Positions 33,285 to 44,995 of a DNA stretch of 64,000 nt are shown here, in pieces. The translations under genes and the position numbers were made by a program. The DNA is from Sphingomonas chungangi (lineage in GTDB: Bacteria > Pseudomonadota > Alphaproteobacteria > Sphingomonadales > Sphingomonadaceae). Under the pieces are notes generated by a model. It had not been told where the DNA came from and searched no databases. It saw only the letters and a list, made by a program, of their open reading frames with translations. Within the stretch, counting starts at the first letter, position 1; each line of letters starts with the position of its first letter. The stretch is from contig NZ_JACEIB010000001.1 of NCBI RefSeq assembly GCF_013778325.1, forward strand, positions 496,001-560,000, read 5' to 3'.

Positions 33285-34028
33285 ATGGCGAACTGGTCTG
33301 ATCCCCGGACGACCGCGGTCCCCCGCGCCGCGACAGGTGCGCGCGAGGCGGCCTTCGACGCGGGGCTGCGGTCCTATATGCTGTCCGTCTATAATTATAT
33401 GGCATCCGGCGTGCTGCTCACCGGCATCGTCGCGATGGCGTTCGCCAACAGCCCCTATATGGGCGTGCTGTTCGATCCGCTCGGCCGACCCAATCTGCTC
33501 GGCCTGGTGGTGATGTTCGCGCCGCTCGGCATCGTGCTGGCCATGAGCTTCGGCATCCAGCGCATGCAGGAAAGCACCGTGAAAGCGCTTTATTGGGTGC
33601 TGACGGTGGCGATGGGCCTGTCGCTGTCGACCGTGTTCCTGCGCTACACCGGCGCCTCGATCGCGCAGACGTTCTTCGCGACCGCCATCGGCTTCGGCGG
33701 TCTCAGCCTCTACGGCTACACCACCAAGCGGGATTTGGCGCCGTTCGGCATCTTCCTGATCATGGCGCTGTTCGGTCTGCTCGCGACGATGCTGATCAAC
33801 GCGTTCGTGCATAGCCAGGGCATCGCGATGATCATTCCATATGCCGGGGTGCTGCTTTTCGCCGGTCTGACGGCCTTCGACACACAGCGGATCAAGAGCA
33901 CCTATTTCGCGGTGCGCGGGACCGCTTTCTACGGCAAGTCGGCCGTGATGGGCGCGTTGCAGTTGTACCTCGATTTCGTGAACATGTTCCTGTTCCTGCT
34001 GCGCATCATGGGCAACCAGCGCAACTGA
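33285..34028 (+). CDS. Bax inhibitor-1/YccA family membrane protein
   Basis: The 247-residue protein has a charged N-terminus (1-30) and seven hydrophobic segments. It shows the BI-1 family pattern, with YMASGVLLTGIVAMAFA, a central FGGLSLYGYTTKRDLAPFGIFL and the C-terminal GALQLYLDFVNMFLFLLRIMG. Bacterial members are inner-membrane proteins that can modulate ion leak or FtsH; the substrate is unknown. A terminator follows. Confidence 0.92.
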   Translation: MANWSDPRTTAVPRAATGAREAAFDAGLRSYMLSVYNYMASGVLLTGIVAMAFANSPYMGVLFDPLGRPNLLGLVVMFAPLGIVLAMSFGIQRMQESTVKALYWVLTVAMGLSLSTVFLRYTGASIAQTFFATAIGFGGLSLYGYTTKRDLAPFGIFLIMALFGLLATMLINAFVHSQGIAMIIPYAGVLLFAGLTAFDTQRIKSTYFAVRGTAFYGKSAVMGALQLYLDFVNMFLFLLRIMGNQRN

Positions 34029-34054
34029 TCGGGGCAAGAGAGTCTGGTTGGGAA

Positions 34055-34085
34055 GGCCCGATGGAGCGATCCGCCGGGCCTTTTC
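34055..34085 (+). terminator. Terminator after the BI-1 gene
   Basis: GGCCCG (34055-34060) and CGGGCC (34075-34080) enclose a 14-base loop and are followed by TTTTC. It is a short but GC-rich intrinsic terminator lying between the convergent BI-1 and GST genes. Confidence 0.65.
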
Positions 34086-34091
34086 ATGGGA

Positions 34092-35782
<1,691 letters not shown>

Positions 35783-35916
35783 TGGGCTGCTGCGGCGCAG
35801 CCGCGCGTTTCAAGGCCGTGAAGCCCGCGATTCGCCCCGCCGCCGCCTCGGCTGGTTCGAAGCGGTGACGTCCGCGTGCCCTTGACGATCCGCCGGCCGA
35901 CGCCCAGCAGCGCGGC

Positions 35917-36966
35917 ATGAATGGACCTCCTCCCATCCGCGTCGGTCTGGTCGGCTACGGCTTGGCGGGCGCGATCCTCCATGCCCCGATCATCGAGGCG
36001 CTGCCCGACTATCGCATCGCCGCCGTGATGACCTCACGCGCCGAGGCGGGCGATCGGCGCGATGGGCCGGCGGTCGTGCCGGACATCGATGCCCTGCTTG
36101 CGGTCGAGGGTATCGATCTTGTCGTGGTGGTGACGCCGAACGAACTGCACGCCGCCCATGCGGAGGTGGCCTTGCGGGCGGGCAAGCATGTCGTGATCGA
36201 CAAGCCGATGGCGCCGGATGTCGCGGCATGCGACCGGCTGATCGATCTGGCGAGCCGGCGGGGCCGCGTGCTGAGCGTCTATCACAATCGTCGCTGGGAC
36301 GGCGATTTCCTGGCGCTGCGCCGCGAAGTGGAAGCGATTGGCGCGCCCGCCTTGTTCGCGGCATGCTGGGATCGATTCCGCCCGGAAACGGCCGCCGTAT
36401 GGCGCAACGAGCCGCGGCCCGGCGCGGGGCTGCTCTGGGATCTCGGCCCGCACATGATCGATCAGGCGATCCAGCTGTTCGGCTGGCCGGACGCAATGAC
36501 CACCGACATCGCCACCCAGCGCGCGGGAGCCGGGGCCGACGATTATTTCGCGTTGACGCTCCGGCACGGTGCCATGCGCACCACGATATCCGCCTCCACG
36601 CTGGTCGCCGCGACACGGCCGCGCATGGCGCTGCACGGCACGAAGGGAAGCTGGTGGACGGAAGGTCTCGATCCGGTCGAGGCGGCGTTGCGGGCGGGGC
36701 AGTCGCCGGCCGATCCGGGCTTCGTGCGTGATCTGCCCGCGATACCGGCGTTCCGCGCGCATACGGACGGCGAGCGCATCGCAGCGCCCGTGCTCGGAGG
36801 CGATCCCTTCGCCTTCTATCGCCTGCTCTCCGCCGCGATCCGGGGCGAGGGGCCTCCTCCGGTCGATCCGATTGATGCGCGCAACGTCGTGGCGCTGATC
36901 GATGCCGCACATCGAGGAGCGCCGCTTCCGCCTCCGCGCTTGCCTGATAACGCTGGACATGGCTAA
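35917..36966 (+). CDS. Gfo/Idh/MocA-family oxidoreductase
   Basis: A 349-residue NAD(P)-dependent dehydrogenase. The N-terminal Rossmann fold opens with RVGLVGYGLAGAILHAP and has the EKP-like triad as VIDKPMA (Asp in place of Glu) near residue 95. The C-terminal alpha/beta domain has LLWDLGPHMIDQAIQLFG. It likely oxidises a sugar or polyol. The LacI-type regulator gene overlaps its end by eight bases and a ROK kinase gene follows, so the three probably form one sugar-use operon. Confidence 0.9.
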   Translation: MNGPPPIRVGLVGYGLAGAILHAPIIEALPDYRIAAVMTSRAEAGDRRDGPAVVPDIDALLAVEGIDLVVVVTPNELHAAHAEVALRAGKHVVIDKPMAPDVAACDRLIDLASRRGRVLSVYHNRRWDGDFLALRREVEAIGAPALFAACWDRFRPETAAVWRNEPRPGAGLLWDLGPHMIDQAIQLFGWPDAMTTDIATQRAGAGADDYFALTLRHGAMRTTISASTLVAATRPRMALHGTKGSWWTEGLDPVEAALRAGQSPADPGFVRDLPAIPAFRAHTDGERIAAPVLGGDPFAFYRLLSAAIRGEGPPPVDPIDARNVVALIDAAHRGAPLPPPRLPDNAGHG

Positions 36967-38026
36967 GGATCGACGGGGAGAGCAGGAGCGGGGACCCGCA
37001 TTGGCCAGACGACAGACGACACGCCATTCGACCATCACCGACGTCGCGGATGCGGCGGGCGTCTCGATCAAGACCGTCTCGCGCGTGTTCAACGACGAGC
37101 CCAACGTCCGCCCGCTGACGCGCGAGCGCGTGCTCAAGGCGGCTACCGACCTCGATTATCATCCCAACGTCGCCGCGCGCAGCCTCGCCGGGCGGCGATC
37201 CTTCCTGATCGGGCTCGCCTACGAAAATCCCAGCCCCAACTACGTCGTCGATCTCCAGACCGGCGCGCTGGAGCGCCTGCAGGGCGAGCGCTACCGTCTG
37301 CTGGTGCTGCCGTTCGATGACGCGGCGGCGGCGTCCGGCAAGATGCAGGCGATCGCCCGCGCTTCCGGCCTCGACGGCGTCGTCCTCGCACCGCCGCTGT
37401 GCGACGATGCCGCGACCGTCGCGGAGATGGAGGCTTGCGGCCTGCCCTATGCGCGCATCGCGCCGACCAGCGGCGGCAGCCACGCGCCCGACGTCGCGAT
37501 GGACGACCGCGCCGCGACCCGCGCGCTGATCGATCATCTTGTGGGCCTGGGTCATAAGCGCATCGCGATCGTGCGCGGGGACCCGACCCACGCCTCGGCG
37601 GCGGCGCGCTACGACGGCTATTGCGCGGGGCTCGAGGCCCACGGTCTCGCCATCGCGCCGGAGCTGGAAGTGCCGGGCGCCTATACTTTCGCGTCCGGCT
37701 ACGAGGCGGGCAAGACACTGCTGGCGCTGGGCCAACGCCCGACGGCAATCTTCGCGAGCAACGACGACATGGCGGCCGGCGTGATGAACGCGATCCACGA
37801 GGCCGGTCTCAAGGTCCCCGGCGACATCTCCGTCGCGGGGTTCGACGACAGCAACATCGCCTCGGTGGTATGGCCGCGCCTCACCACGATCCACCAGCCG
37901 ATCCGCGACATGGCGCGCGAAGCCACCGGCGCGCTGCTGGCGCTGATCGAGCACGAGGAAACGGTGCCGCATCAGGTGCTGCCCTTCCAGCTGGTCGTGC
38001 GCGGATCGACCGGGCCGGCCGCGTGA
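36959..38026 (+). CDS. LacI-family transcriptional regulator
   Basis: A 355-residue LacI regulator. The DNA-binding domain (about 24-80) has TITDVADAAGVSIKTVSRVFN and the hinge helix NVAARSLAGRRS. The periplasmic-binding-protein-like sugar domain follows, with DGVVLAPPL, GHKRIAIVRGDP, PTAIFASNDDMAAG and SVAGFDDSNIASVVWPRLTTIHQP. It probably senses the sugar handled by the flanking oxidoreductase and kinase and controls this operon. An alternative TTG start at 37001 cannot be excluded. Confidence 0.92.
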   Translation: MAKDRRGEQERGPALARRQTTRHSTITDVADAAGVSIKTVSRVFNDEPNVRPLTRERVLKAATDLDYHPNVAARSLAGRRSFLIGLAYENPSPNYVVDLQTGALERLQGERYRLLVLPFDDAAAASGKMQAIARASGLDGVVLAPPLCDDAATVAEMEACGLPYARIAPTSGGSHAPDVAMDDRAATRALIDHLVGLGHKRIAIVRGDPTHASAAARYDGYCAGLEAHGLAIAPELEVPGAYTFASGYEAGKTLLALGQRPTAIFASNDDMAAGVMNAIHEAGLKVPGDISVAGFDDSNIASVVWPRLTTIHQPIRDMAREATGALLALIEHEETVPHQVLPFQLVVRGSTGPAA

Positions 38027-38925
38027 GCCAAACGCCGCTGGTTGCCGGGATCGAGCTGGGCGGCACCAAATGCGTCTGCGTGCTGGCGAGCGGACCGGAC
38101 GGGGTGGTCGACGAGGCGCGCATACCCACGACCAGGCCCGACGAGACGCTGCCGGCGATCGAAGCGGTGCTGGACGGTTGGGCGCGCGATCACGGCTTCG
38201 CCGCGCTCGGCATCGGCAGCTTCGGGCCGATCGACGTCGATCGCGCATCGCCGAGCTATGGCGCGATCATTACCACGCCCAAGCCGGGCTGGAGCAACGT
38301 CGACGTCGCGCAGCGGCTGGAACGGCGCTTCGGCGTGCCGACCGCCTTCGACACGGACGTCGCCGGCGCGGCGCTGGCCGAGGGACGCTGGGGCGGGGCG
38401 CAGGGGCTGGACAGCTTCTGCTACATCACTGTGGGCACCGGGGTTGGCGTCGGGGTGATCTCGTCGGGCCAGCCTTCGCGTGGTCTCGGCCATGTCGAGG
38501 CCGGGCATCTGCGTGTCGGCCGCGTGGCCGGGGACGACTGGCCGGGTGCCTGCGTCTATCACGGTGACTGCGTCGAGGGCCTGGCCTCGGGCTTCGCGGT
38601 GGAGAAGCGCACCGGCCGCCGGGGCGAGATGATCGGCGCGGACGATCCGGTCTGGTCGCTGGTGGCGCATGCGCTGGCTGGCCTGTGCCACAACCTCGTG
38701 CTGACCGCTCTGCCGCAGCGCATCCTGATCGGCGGCAGCGTCGCGAACCACCAGCCTCAGGTGATGGGCATGATCCGCAAACGGCTGGTCGAAAGCCTCG
38801 CCGGCTACGCGCAGGGCGGGCGGATCGCAGGCGAGATCGAGGCCTATGTGGCATCGCCCGCTCTTGGCGATCAGGCCGGCCCGCTTGGGTCTATCGCGCT
38901 CGGGCTGGGGGCGCTCGCCGCCTGA
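38023..38925 (+). CDS. ROK-family sugar kinase (fructokinase-like)
   Basis: A 300-residue ROK kinase. GTG start overlapping the LacI stop. Motifs: phosphate-binding GIELGGTKCVCVLA at the N-terminus, FGPIDV, TAFDTDVAGAALAEGRWGGA, and YITVGTGVGVGVI. The zinc-type cluster appears as GHVEAGH ... YHGDCVEGLASG, as in fructokinase-type ROK members. It phosphorylates a hexose, probably fructose, with ATP. Ends convergent with leuD. Confidence 0.9.
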   Translation: MSQTPLVAGIELGGTKCVCVLASGPDGVVDEARIPTTRPDETLPAIEAVLDGWARDHGFAALGIGSFGPIDVDRASPSYGAIITTPKPGWSNVDVAQRLERRFGVPTAFDTDVAGAALAEGRWGGAQGLDSFCYITVGTGVGVGVISSGQPSRGLGHVEAGHLRVGRVAGDDWPGACVYHGDCVEGLASGFAVEKRTGRRGEMIGADDPVWSLVAHALAGLCHNLVLTALPQRILIGGSVANHQPQVMGMIRKRLVESLAGYAQGGRIAGEIEAYVASPALGDQAGPLGSIALGLGALAA

Positions 38926-38928
38926 TCC

Positions 38929-39528
38929 TCAGGCCGCTTTCGCGGCGCCTTCCACCCAGGGCGTGTCGGCATGCGCCTTCACCTCGTGCGCGGCGATGGC
39001 GTCGTCGAGCTCCATGGTGATGCCGATCTCGTCGAGGCCCTTCAGCAGGCAATCTTTACGGAACGCATCGATCTCGAAGCGGAAGCGATCCTGATAGGGC
39101 GTCGTCACCGTCTGCGATTCGAGGTCGATGGTGATCGGATGCTCCTGCGCCACCTCGAGCAGGCGATCGACCTGCTCCTGCGGCAGCACCACCGTCAGGA
39201 TGCCGTTCTTGAAGGCATTGCCAGAATGGATGTCCGAGAAACTCGGCGCGATCACCGCGCGGATGCCGAGATCGGCCATCGCCCATGCCGCATGCTCGCG
39301 CGAGGAACCGCAGCCGTAATTCTCGCCCGCGATCAGGATTGGGGCGCCTTGCCAGCGCTCGTCGTCGAACACGTTGCCGGGCTCGGCGCGTATCGTCTCG
39401 AAGGCGCCCCTGCCGAGTCCTTCGCGCGTGACCGTCTTGAGCCAGTGGGCGGGGATGATGATGTCGGTGTCGATGTTGGCGCGGCCGAGCGGATAGGCCT
39501 TGCCCTCGATGGTGCCGATGGCGCGCAT
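38929..39528 (-). CDS. leuD: 3-isopropylmalate dehydratase small subunit
   Basis: LeuD swivels over LeuC to close the active site that converts 2-isopropylmalate to 3-isopropylmalate in leucine synthesis. The 199 residues carry [14 protein letters not shown], the substrate loop [17 protein letters not shown] and [15 protein letters not shown]. Length is normal. Its ATG overlaps the leuC stop, so the subunits are made together. Confidence 0.96.
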   Translation of the reverse strand: MRAIGTIEGKAYPLGRANIDTDIIIPAHWLKTVTREGLGRGAFETIRAEPGNVFDDERWQGAPILIAGENYGCGSSREHAAWAMADLGIRAVIAPSFSDIHSGNAFKNGILTVVLPQEQVDRLLEVAQEHPITIDLESQTVTTPYQDRFRFEIDAFRKDCLLKGLDEIGITMELDDAIAAHEVKAHADTPWVEGAAKAA

Positions 39529-40979
39529 CAGGCGATCTCCCTCGCGGCGATATCTCTTACGTCGGTGAGCCTGCCGGTGACGGCGGCAGCGGCCGCCATC
39601 GCGGGCGAGAGCAGATGGGTGCGCGCGCCCGGCCCCTGGCGGCCGACGAAGTTGCGGTTGGACGTGGAGGCGCAGCGCTCGCCGGCCGGCACCTTGTCAG
39701 GGTTCATCGCAAGACACATCGAGCAGCCGGGCTCGCGCCACTCGAAGCCCGCCTCGATGAAGATGCGATCGAGGCCTTCCGCCTCCGCCTGCTTCTTGAC
39801 GAGGCCCGAGCCGGGGACGACCAGCGCCTGCTTCACGTTACCGGCGACGTGGCGGCCCTTGGCGACGGCGGCGGCGGCGCGCAGGTCCTCGATGCGGCTG
39901 TTGGTGCAGCTGCCGATGAAGATGCGGTCGACGCTCACGTCCTGCATCCGCTGGCCCGGGGTGAGGCCCATGTACGCGAGGCTCTTCTCGGCCGCCGCGC
40001 GGCGCGACGGATCGGCGAAGCTCGACGGATCGGGGACGGTGCCGGTGATCGGCACGCTGTCGTCCGGACTGGTGCCCCAGGTGACGAGCGGCACGATCGT
40101 GGACGCATCGATGGTGACGACCTTGTCGTAGAGCGCGCCCGCATCGGTGGCGAGGCTGCGCCAGTAGGAGACGGCCTTGTCCCAGTCGGCACCCTTCGGC
40201 GCGCGGGGCCTATCCCTCAGATAGGAGAAAGTCGCCTCGTCCGGCGCAACCAGACCGGCGCGTGCGCCCGCCTCGATCGACATGTTGCACACGGTCAGCC
40301 GCCCCTCGATCGACATCTCACGGAAGACCGAGCCGGTATATTCGGCGACGTAGCCCGCGCCGCCGCCCGCGCCGAGCGCGGCGACGATGGCGAGCGCCAC
40401 GTCCTTAGGGGTCACGCCCGGGCCGAGCGGGCCATCGACGCGCACCTCCAGCGACTTGGAACGCTTGAGCAGCAGGGTCTGGGTGGCGAGCACATGCTCG
40501 ACCTCGGACGTGCCGATGCCGAAGGCCAGCGCACCCAGCGCGCCATGGCTGGCGGTGTGGCTGTCGCCGCACACCACCGTGGTGCCCGGCAGCGTGAAGC
40601 CCTGCTCCGGCCCGACGACGTGGACGATGCCCTGCTCGGGCGCCAGATCCTCGATATATTCGACGCCGAACTCCGCCGTGTTCTTCACCAGTGCGGCGAG
40701 CTGCTGCGCGGACTCCGGATCTTCCACGGGAAGGCGATTGCCCGCCGCATCGACGCGCGCGGTCGTCTGGATATTGTGATCCGCCACCGCGAGCGTGAGA
40801 TCTGCCCGGCGCACCTTGCGGCCGTTCGCGCGGAGGCCGTCGAAGGCCTGCGGCGACGTCACCTCGTGAACGAGGTGACGGTCGATATAGAGGAGCGCGG
40901 TACCGTCGTCGCGCTGCTGGACGACGTGCGCGTCCCAGATCTTCTCGTACAGGGTGCGGGGGGAGGTCGTGGTTGCCAT
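39528..40979 (-). CDS. leuC: 3-isopropylmalate dehydratase large subunit
   Basis: The 483-residue LeuC carries the [4Fe-4S] cluster for isopropylmalate isomerisation. The cluster cysteines are visible in [12 protein letters not shown] and in [13 protein letters not shown]. Other marks are [28 protein letters not shown] and the N-terminal [12 protein letters not shown]. Length fits the two-subunit bacterial form. It is first in the leuCD operon, divergent from the enoyl-CoA hydratase gene. Confidence 0.97.
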   Translation of the reverse strand: MATTTSPRTLYEKIWDAHVVQQRDDGTALLYIDRHLVHEVTSPQAFDGLRANGRKVRRADLTLAVADHNIQTTARVDAAGNRLPVEDPESAQQLAALVKNTAEFGVEYIEDLAPEQGIVHVVGPEQGFTLPGTTVVCGDSHTASHGALGALAFGIGTSEVEHVLATQTLLLKRSKSLEVRVDGPLGPGVTPKDVALAIVAALGAGGGAGYVAEYTGSVFREMSIEGRLTVCNMSIEAGARAGLVAPDEATFSYLRDRPRAPKGADWDKAVSYWRSLATDAGALYDKVVTIDASTIVPLVTWGTSPDDSVPITGTVPDPSSFADPSRRAAAEKSLAYMGLTPGQRMQDVSVDRIFIGSCTNSRIEDLRAAAAVAKGRHVAGNVKQALVVPGSGLVKKQAEAEGLDRIFIEAGFEWREPGCSMCLAMNPDKVPAGERCASTSNRNFVGRQGPGARTHLLSPAMAAAAAVTGRLTDVRDIAAREIA

Positions 40980-41119
40980 AATGGCCGAGCCTCTAGCGCG
41001 CGCCGCATGGCTTGTCGCCTTTTATGTCCTTTGGGCACCGAAAGCGGGAATATTCGTGCGTCGGTTTCCTTGGGGGTCCGACGGCGCTATGGGCTGACGT
41101 ATACGTAAAGGAGATGGGC

Positions 41120-41878
41120 ATGACCGAAGGTGTGGAGCTGATCGAAACCAAGGGCGTGATCGAGATCCACATCGATCGCCCGGACAAGAAGAACGCCCTC
41201 ACCGCCGCCATGTACCGCGCGATGACCGCCGCGCTGGCCGAAGCGTCGACCCGTGCCGATGTCGATGCCGTGCTCATCGCCGGCAAGGGCGATGCGTTCT
41301 GTGCCGGCAACGACCTCAAGGATTTCCTCTCCGGCCCGGAGGGCGGGCAGGCGGCGTTCGATTTCATCCGTGCGATCGCCCGGTTCGACAAGCCGATCGT
41401 GGCGGCGGTGCAGGGGCTGGCGGTGGGCGTCGGCACAACGATGCTGTTTCACTGCGACCTGGTCTATGCAGCGCCGGACGCGCGCTTCGTGATGCCGTTC
41501 GTCAATCTGGGCATCGTGCCGGAGGCGGGGTCCAGCCTGCTGGCACCGGCGATCATGGGCTATGCCAAGGCGGCGCAGATGCTGCTGCTCGGCGATCCGC
41601 TCGACGCCGAGGGCGCCGACAAGGCGGGCCTCGTCAGCGCGATCGTCCCGGCCGACAGGCTGCTCGATCACGCCCGCGCCAAGGCTGCGGCGCTGGCCGC
41701 CAAGCCCCCGCAGGCGCTCGCCTATACACGCAAGCTGATGAAGGGTGACCTCACCGCGCTCGAGGCACGGATCGAGGAGGAGGCGCGGCTGTTCCAGGAA
41801 AGCATGCAGTCGGCTGAAGCGCGCGAGGCGTTCACCGCCTTCTTCGAGAAGCGGGCGCCGGTGTTCCGGAAAGCGTAA
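41120..41878 (+). CDS. Enoyl-CoA hydratase/isomerase family protein
   Basis: A 252-residue crotonase. It has the CoA/oxyanion segment GKGDAFCAGNDLKDF (about 55-70), the second segment VAAVQGLAVGVGTTML, and NLGIVPEAGSSLLAP with the catalytic-position Glu. The C-terminal helix pattern is FQESMQSAEAREAFTAFFEKR. It probably hydrates or isomerises a fatty enoyl-CoA. The ATG at 41120 lies 6 bases after AGGAG; an ATG at 41114 is too near that site. Confidence 0.92.
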   Translation: MTEGVELIETKGVIEIHIDRPDKKNALTAAMYRAMTAALAEASTRADVDAVLIAGKGDAFCAGNDLKDFLSGPEGGQAAFDFIRAIARFDKPIVAAVQGLAVGVGTTMLFHCDLVYAAPDARFVMPFVNLGIVPEAGSSLLAPAIMGYAKAAQMLLLGDPLDAEGADKAGLVSAIVPADRLLDHARAKAAALAAKPPQALAYTRKLMKGDLTALEARIEEEARLFQESMQSAEAREAFTAFFEKRAPVFRKA

Positions 41879-41963
41879 TTTCATTTCACGATTGCGGCGA
41901 TAATCTCGCTTTTAATTGCGCAACGCGGAGGCTATGGCGGCGCCTCATTCAAGAGGTTCCGCC

Positions 41964-43817
41964 ATGCCTGTCTATCGTTCCCGCACCACCACCCACGGCC
42001 GCAACATGGCCGGCGCGCGAGGCCTGTGGCGCGCGACGGGGATGAAGGACGGCGATTTCGGAAAGCCGATCATCGCGGTGGTGAACAGCTTCACCCAGTT
42101 CGTGCCGGGTCACGTCCACCTCAAGGATCTCGGCCAGCTGGTGGCGCGCGAGATCGAGGCGGCGGGCGGGGTCGCCAAGGAATTCAACACCATCGCGGTG
42201 GATGACGGCATCGCCATGGGCCATGGCGGCATGCTCTATTCGCTGCCCAGCCGCGAGCTGATCGCCGACAGCGTTGAATATATGGTCAACGCACATTGCG
42301 CCGACGCGATGGTGTGCATCTCCAACTGCGACAAGATCACGCCCGGCATGCTGATGGCGGCGCTGCGGCTCAACGTGCCGGCCGTGTTCGTCTCGGGCGG
42401 ACCGATGGAGGCTGGCAAGGTCGTGCTGAAGGGCAAGACGGTCGCGCTCGATCTGGTCGACGCGATGGTCGCCGCCGCAGACGAGGCTTACACCGATGAG
42501 GAAGTGAAGACGATCGAGCGTTCGGCCTGCCCGACCTGCGGATCGTGCTCGGGCATGTTCACGGCCAACTCGATGAACTGCCTCACCGAGGCGCTGGGCC
42601 TCTCGCTGCCGGGCAACGGATCGACGCTCGCTACCCACGCCGATCGCGAGAAGCTGTTCCGCGAGGCGGGGCACCTGATCGTCGATCTCGCCAAGCGCTG
42701 GTATGAGCAGGACGACGCCACCGCCACGCCGCGCGGCATCGCCACCTTCGCGGCGTTCGAGAATGCGATGAGCCTCGACATCGCGATGGGCGGATCGACC
42801 AACACCGTGCTCCACTTGCTTGCCGCGGCGCAGGAGGCGGGGGTGGATTTCACCATGGGCGATATCGATCGGCTTTCGCGTCGCGTGCCGTGCCTGAGCA
42901 AGGTCGCGCCGGCCAAGAGCGACGTGCACATGGAGGACGTCCACCGGGCCGGCGGCATCATGGCGATCCTCGGCGAGCTGGAGAAGGGTGGCCTGATCGA
43001 CGCCTCGCAGCCGACCGTTCACGCCGAGACGCTCGGCCACGCGCTCGATCGCTGGGATATCGGCCGGACCGACAGCGAGGATGTCCGCAACTTCTATCGT
43101 GCCGCGCCCGGCGGCGTGCCGACGCAGGTGGCGTTCAGCCAGTCGGCGCGGTGGGAGGAACTGGATATCGATCGTGCCGGCGGCGTGATCCGCGATGTCG
43201 AGCATGCCTTCTCGAAGGACGGCGGTCTCGCGGTCCTATTCGGCAATCTCGCGCCCGAGGGATGCATCGTGAAGACGGCGGGGGTGGACGATTCGATTCT
43301 CACCTTCCGGGGCACCGCGCGCGTTTACGAGAGCCAGGACGCCTCGGTGGCCGGCATCCTCGGGGGCGAGGTGAAGGATGGCGACGTGGTGGTTATCCGC
43401 TACGAAGGGCCGAAGGGCGGGCCGGGTATGCAGGAGATGCTCTACCCGACCAGCTATCTGAAATCGAAAGGGTTGGGGAAGGCGTGCGCGCTGATCACCG
43501 ACGGACGCTTCTCGGGTGGCACGTCGGGCCTGTCGATCGGCCACGTCTCGCCGGAAGCGGCCGAGGGCGGGCTGATCGCTTTGGTCGAGACGGGCGATCC
43601 GATCCTGATCGACATTCCGAACCGGTTGATCCGCCTCGATCTGGACGATGCGACGATCGCCGAGCGCCATGCAAAGATGGAGGCGAAGGGCGTCAAGGCG
43701 TGGAAGCCGCTCGGCCGCAAGCGTGAGGTATCGCCGGCGCTGAGGGCCTATGCGGCGATGACGACCAACGCGGCCAGGGGCGCGGTGAGGGACGTGAGCC
43801 AGGTCGAGCGGGGATAA
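41964..43817 (+). CDS. ilvD: Dihydroxy-acid dehydratase
   Basis: IlvD makes the 2-keto acids of valine and isoleucine. The 617-residue protein matches the 616-residue E. coli enzyme. Cluster cysteines are in [13 protein letters not shown] and [19 protein letters not shown]; later motifs are [14 protein letters not shown] and [22 protein letters not shown]. The ATG at 41964 gives the standard [20 protein letters not shown] start. Monocistronic. Confidence 0.97.
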   Translation: MPVYRSRTTTHGRNMAGARGLWRATGMKDGDFGKPIIAVVNSFTQFVPGHVHLKDLGQLVAREIEAAGGVAKEFNTIAVDDGIAMGHGGMLYSLPSRELIADSVEYMVNAHCADAMVCISNCDKITPGMLMAALRLNVPAVFVSGGPMEAGKVVLKGKTVALDLVDAMVAAADEAYTDEEVKTIERSACPTCGSCSGMFTANSMNCLTEALGLSLPGNGSTLATHADREKLFREAGHLIVDLAKRWYEQDDATATPRGIATFAAFENAMSLDIAMGGSTNTVLHLLAAAQEAGVDFTMGDIDRLSRRVPCLSKVAPAKSDVHMEDVHRAGGIMAILGELEKGGLIDASQPTVHAETLGHALDRWDIGRTDSEDVRNFYRAAPGGVPTQVAFSQSARWEELDIDRAGGVIRDVEHAFSKDGGLAVLFGNLAPEGCIVKTAGVDDSILTFRGTARVYESQDASVAGILGGEVKDGDVVVIRYEGPKGGPGMQEMLYPTSYLKSKGLGKACALITDGRFSGGTSGLSIGHVSPEAAEGGLIALVETGDPILIDIPNRLIRLDLDDATIAERHAKMEAKGVKAWKPLGRKREVSPALRAYAAMTTNAARGAVRDVSQVERG

Positions 43818-43836
43818 CCGTACTACCGAATAGAAA

Positions 43837-43918
43837 CCGTTCGCACTGAGCCTGTCTAAGTGCGTGCTGCAAGCGCAACGCTTGCCCCACGTCCTTCGAC
43901 TTCGCTCAGGACGAACGG
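43837..43918. repeat. Imperfect inverted repeat (interspersed type) after ilvD
   Basis: The left arm (about 43837-43866) begins CCGTTCGCACTGAGCC and the right arm (about 43888-43918) ends CGCTCAGGACGAACGG. They are imperfect reverse complements around a 21-base centre. The CCTTCGACTTCGCTCAGGAC core is one I recognise as a frequent sphingomonad intergenic repeat (memory, not a search). Lies between convergent ilvD and cdd. Confidence 0.6.
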
Positions 43919-43938
43919 AGTTCTGCTTTGCGTGGCGA

Positions 43939-44406
43939 TTACGCCAGCCCCAGATCCTTCGGGCCGAAGGCATGCGGCAGCAGCGCCGACAACATATGCC
44001 GCTCGATCTTGCGTCCGTCCGCCGACGCGCAGAACACCGGCAGGTCCCGCCCCCCCATCTCGGCCGCCTCGTTCATCACCTGCCGGCAGCGCCCGCACGG
44101 GCCGACCACATCGGCGCCGGTCGGCAGACCGTCCGGCCCCATCGCCCCGCCGATCACCGCGACCGCGACGATGTCCGCCAACCGCCCCTGCGCATTGGCG
44201 ATCGCCAGTGCCACCGTCTCGGCGCAGAGCGACAGGCCGTAGCTGGCATTCTCGAAATTGGTGCCGGTGACGATCGTGCCATCGTTCAACAGCAGCGCCG
44301 CGCCCACCGCGAACTTCGAATAGGGCGCGTGGGCGTGCCGAGCCGCCTCGCGCGCCGCCTCGACCAGCACGCTCGCGCCGGCATCTTCGAACGACACCTC
44401 AGCCAC
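43939..44406 (-). CDS. cdd: Cytidine deaminase
   Basis: A 155-residue zinc cytidine deaminase for pyrimidine salvage. Zinc ligands and catalytic Glu are in the CAET motif (SLCAETVALAIA) and PCGRCRQV. The substrate segment FAVGAALL...TGTNFENASYG is intact. GTG start. It overlaps the end of the UPF0262 gene by eight bases. Confidence 0.95.
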   Translation of the reverse strand: MAEVSFEDAGASVLVEAAREAARHAHAPYSKFAVGAALLLNDGTIVTGTNFENASYGLSLCAETVALAIANAQGRLADIVAVAVIGGAMGPDGLPTGADVVGPCGRCRQVMNEAAEMGGRDLPVFCASADGRKIERHMLSALLPHAFGPKDLGLA

Positions 44407-44881
44407 GGATGTGAAGGACGCAGATCAGCGTGAACAACCGCCGGGCGGTGTCGAAATCGAGCTCGATCTTGCCGTCCAGCCGCTCCCGCAGCAGCTCGGC
44501 CGCCTCGTTGTGGAGGCCGCGCCGGGCCATGTCGATCGTCTCGATCTGCTGCGGCGAGTGCTGGCGGACCGCCTGGTAATAACTGTCGCAGATCGCGAAA
44601 TAGTCTTTGATCGACCGGCGGAAGCGCATCATGCCGAGGCCGATCGTCTCGATATGGCTGTCGTCGGCGCGGTTGATATCGATCGCCAGCCGCCCTTCTT
44701 CCACGCGCAGGCCGACCTTGTAGGGGCCTTCATAACCATCCGACGCCGGGCGCAGCGGCCTGAAGTGGTTTTCGTGCAGCAGGTCGAACAGCGCGACCTT
44801 GCGCTCCTGCTCGATATCGGCGTTGCGCTTGAGCACGGTGCGCTCGTCGAGCGAGACGTCGATGATGCGCGGATCGGACAT
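44399..44881 (-). CDS. UPF0262 family protein
   Basis: A 160-residue protein of UPF0262, a family nearly confined to alphaproteobacteria. Typical stretches are IIDVSLDERTVLKRNADIEQERKVA, SDGYEGPYKVGLRVEEGRL and RFRRSIKDYFAICDSYYQAVR. Function is unknown; no membrane or signal segment. A GTG at 44893 is an alternative start. It is upstream of cdd in the same unit and divergent from dnaB. Confidence 0.9.
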   Translation of the reverse strand: MSDPRIIDVSLDERTVLKRNADIEQERKVALFDLLHENHFRPLRPASDGYEGPYKVGLRVEEGRLAIDINRADDSHIETIGLGMMRFRRSIKDYFAICDSYYQAVRQHSPQQIETIDMARRGLHNEAAELLRERLDGKIELDFDTARRLFTLICVLHIRG

Positions 44882-44995
44882 AGAGACCCGCACCTATCGG
44901 GTCGAAAGCCGCTTGGCGAGCCTCGTCTTTTCCACAGGTCGCTCCACCAAAGTTTATGCGTACCCGTCTTGAGCCGGAGTCCACAAAGGTGGACA

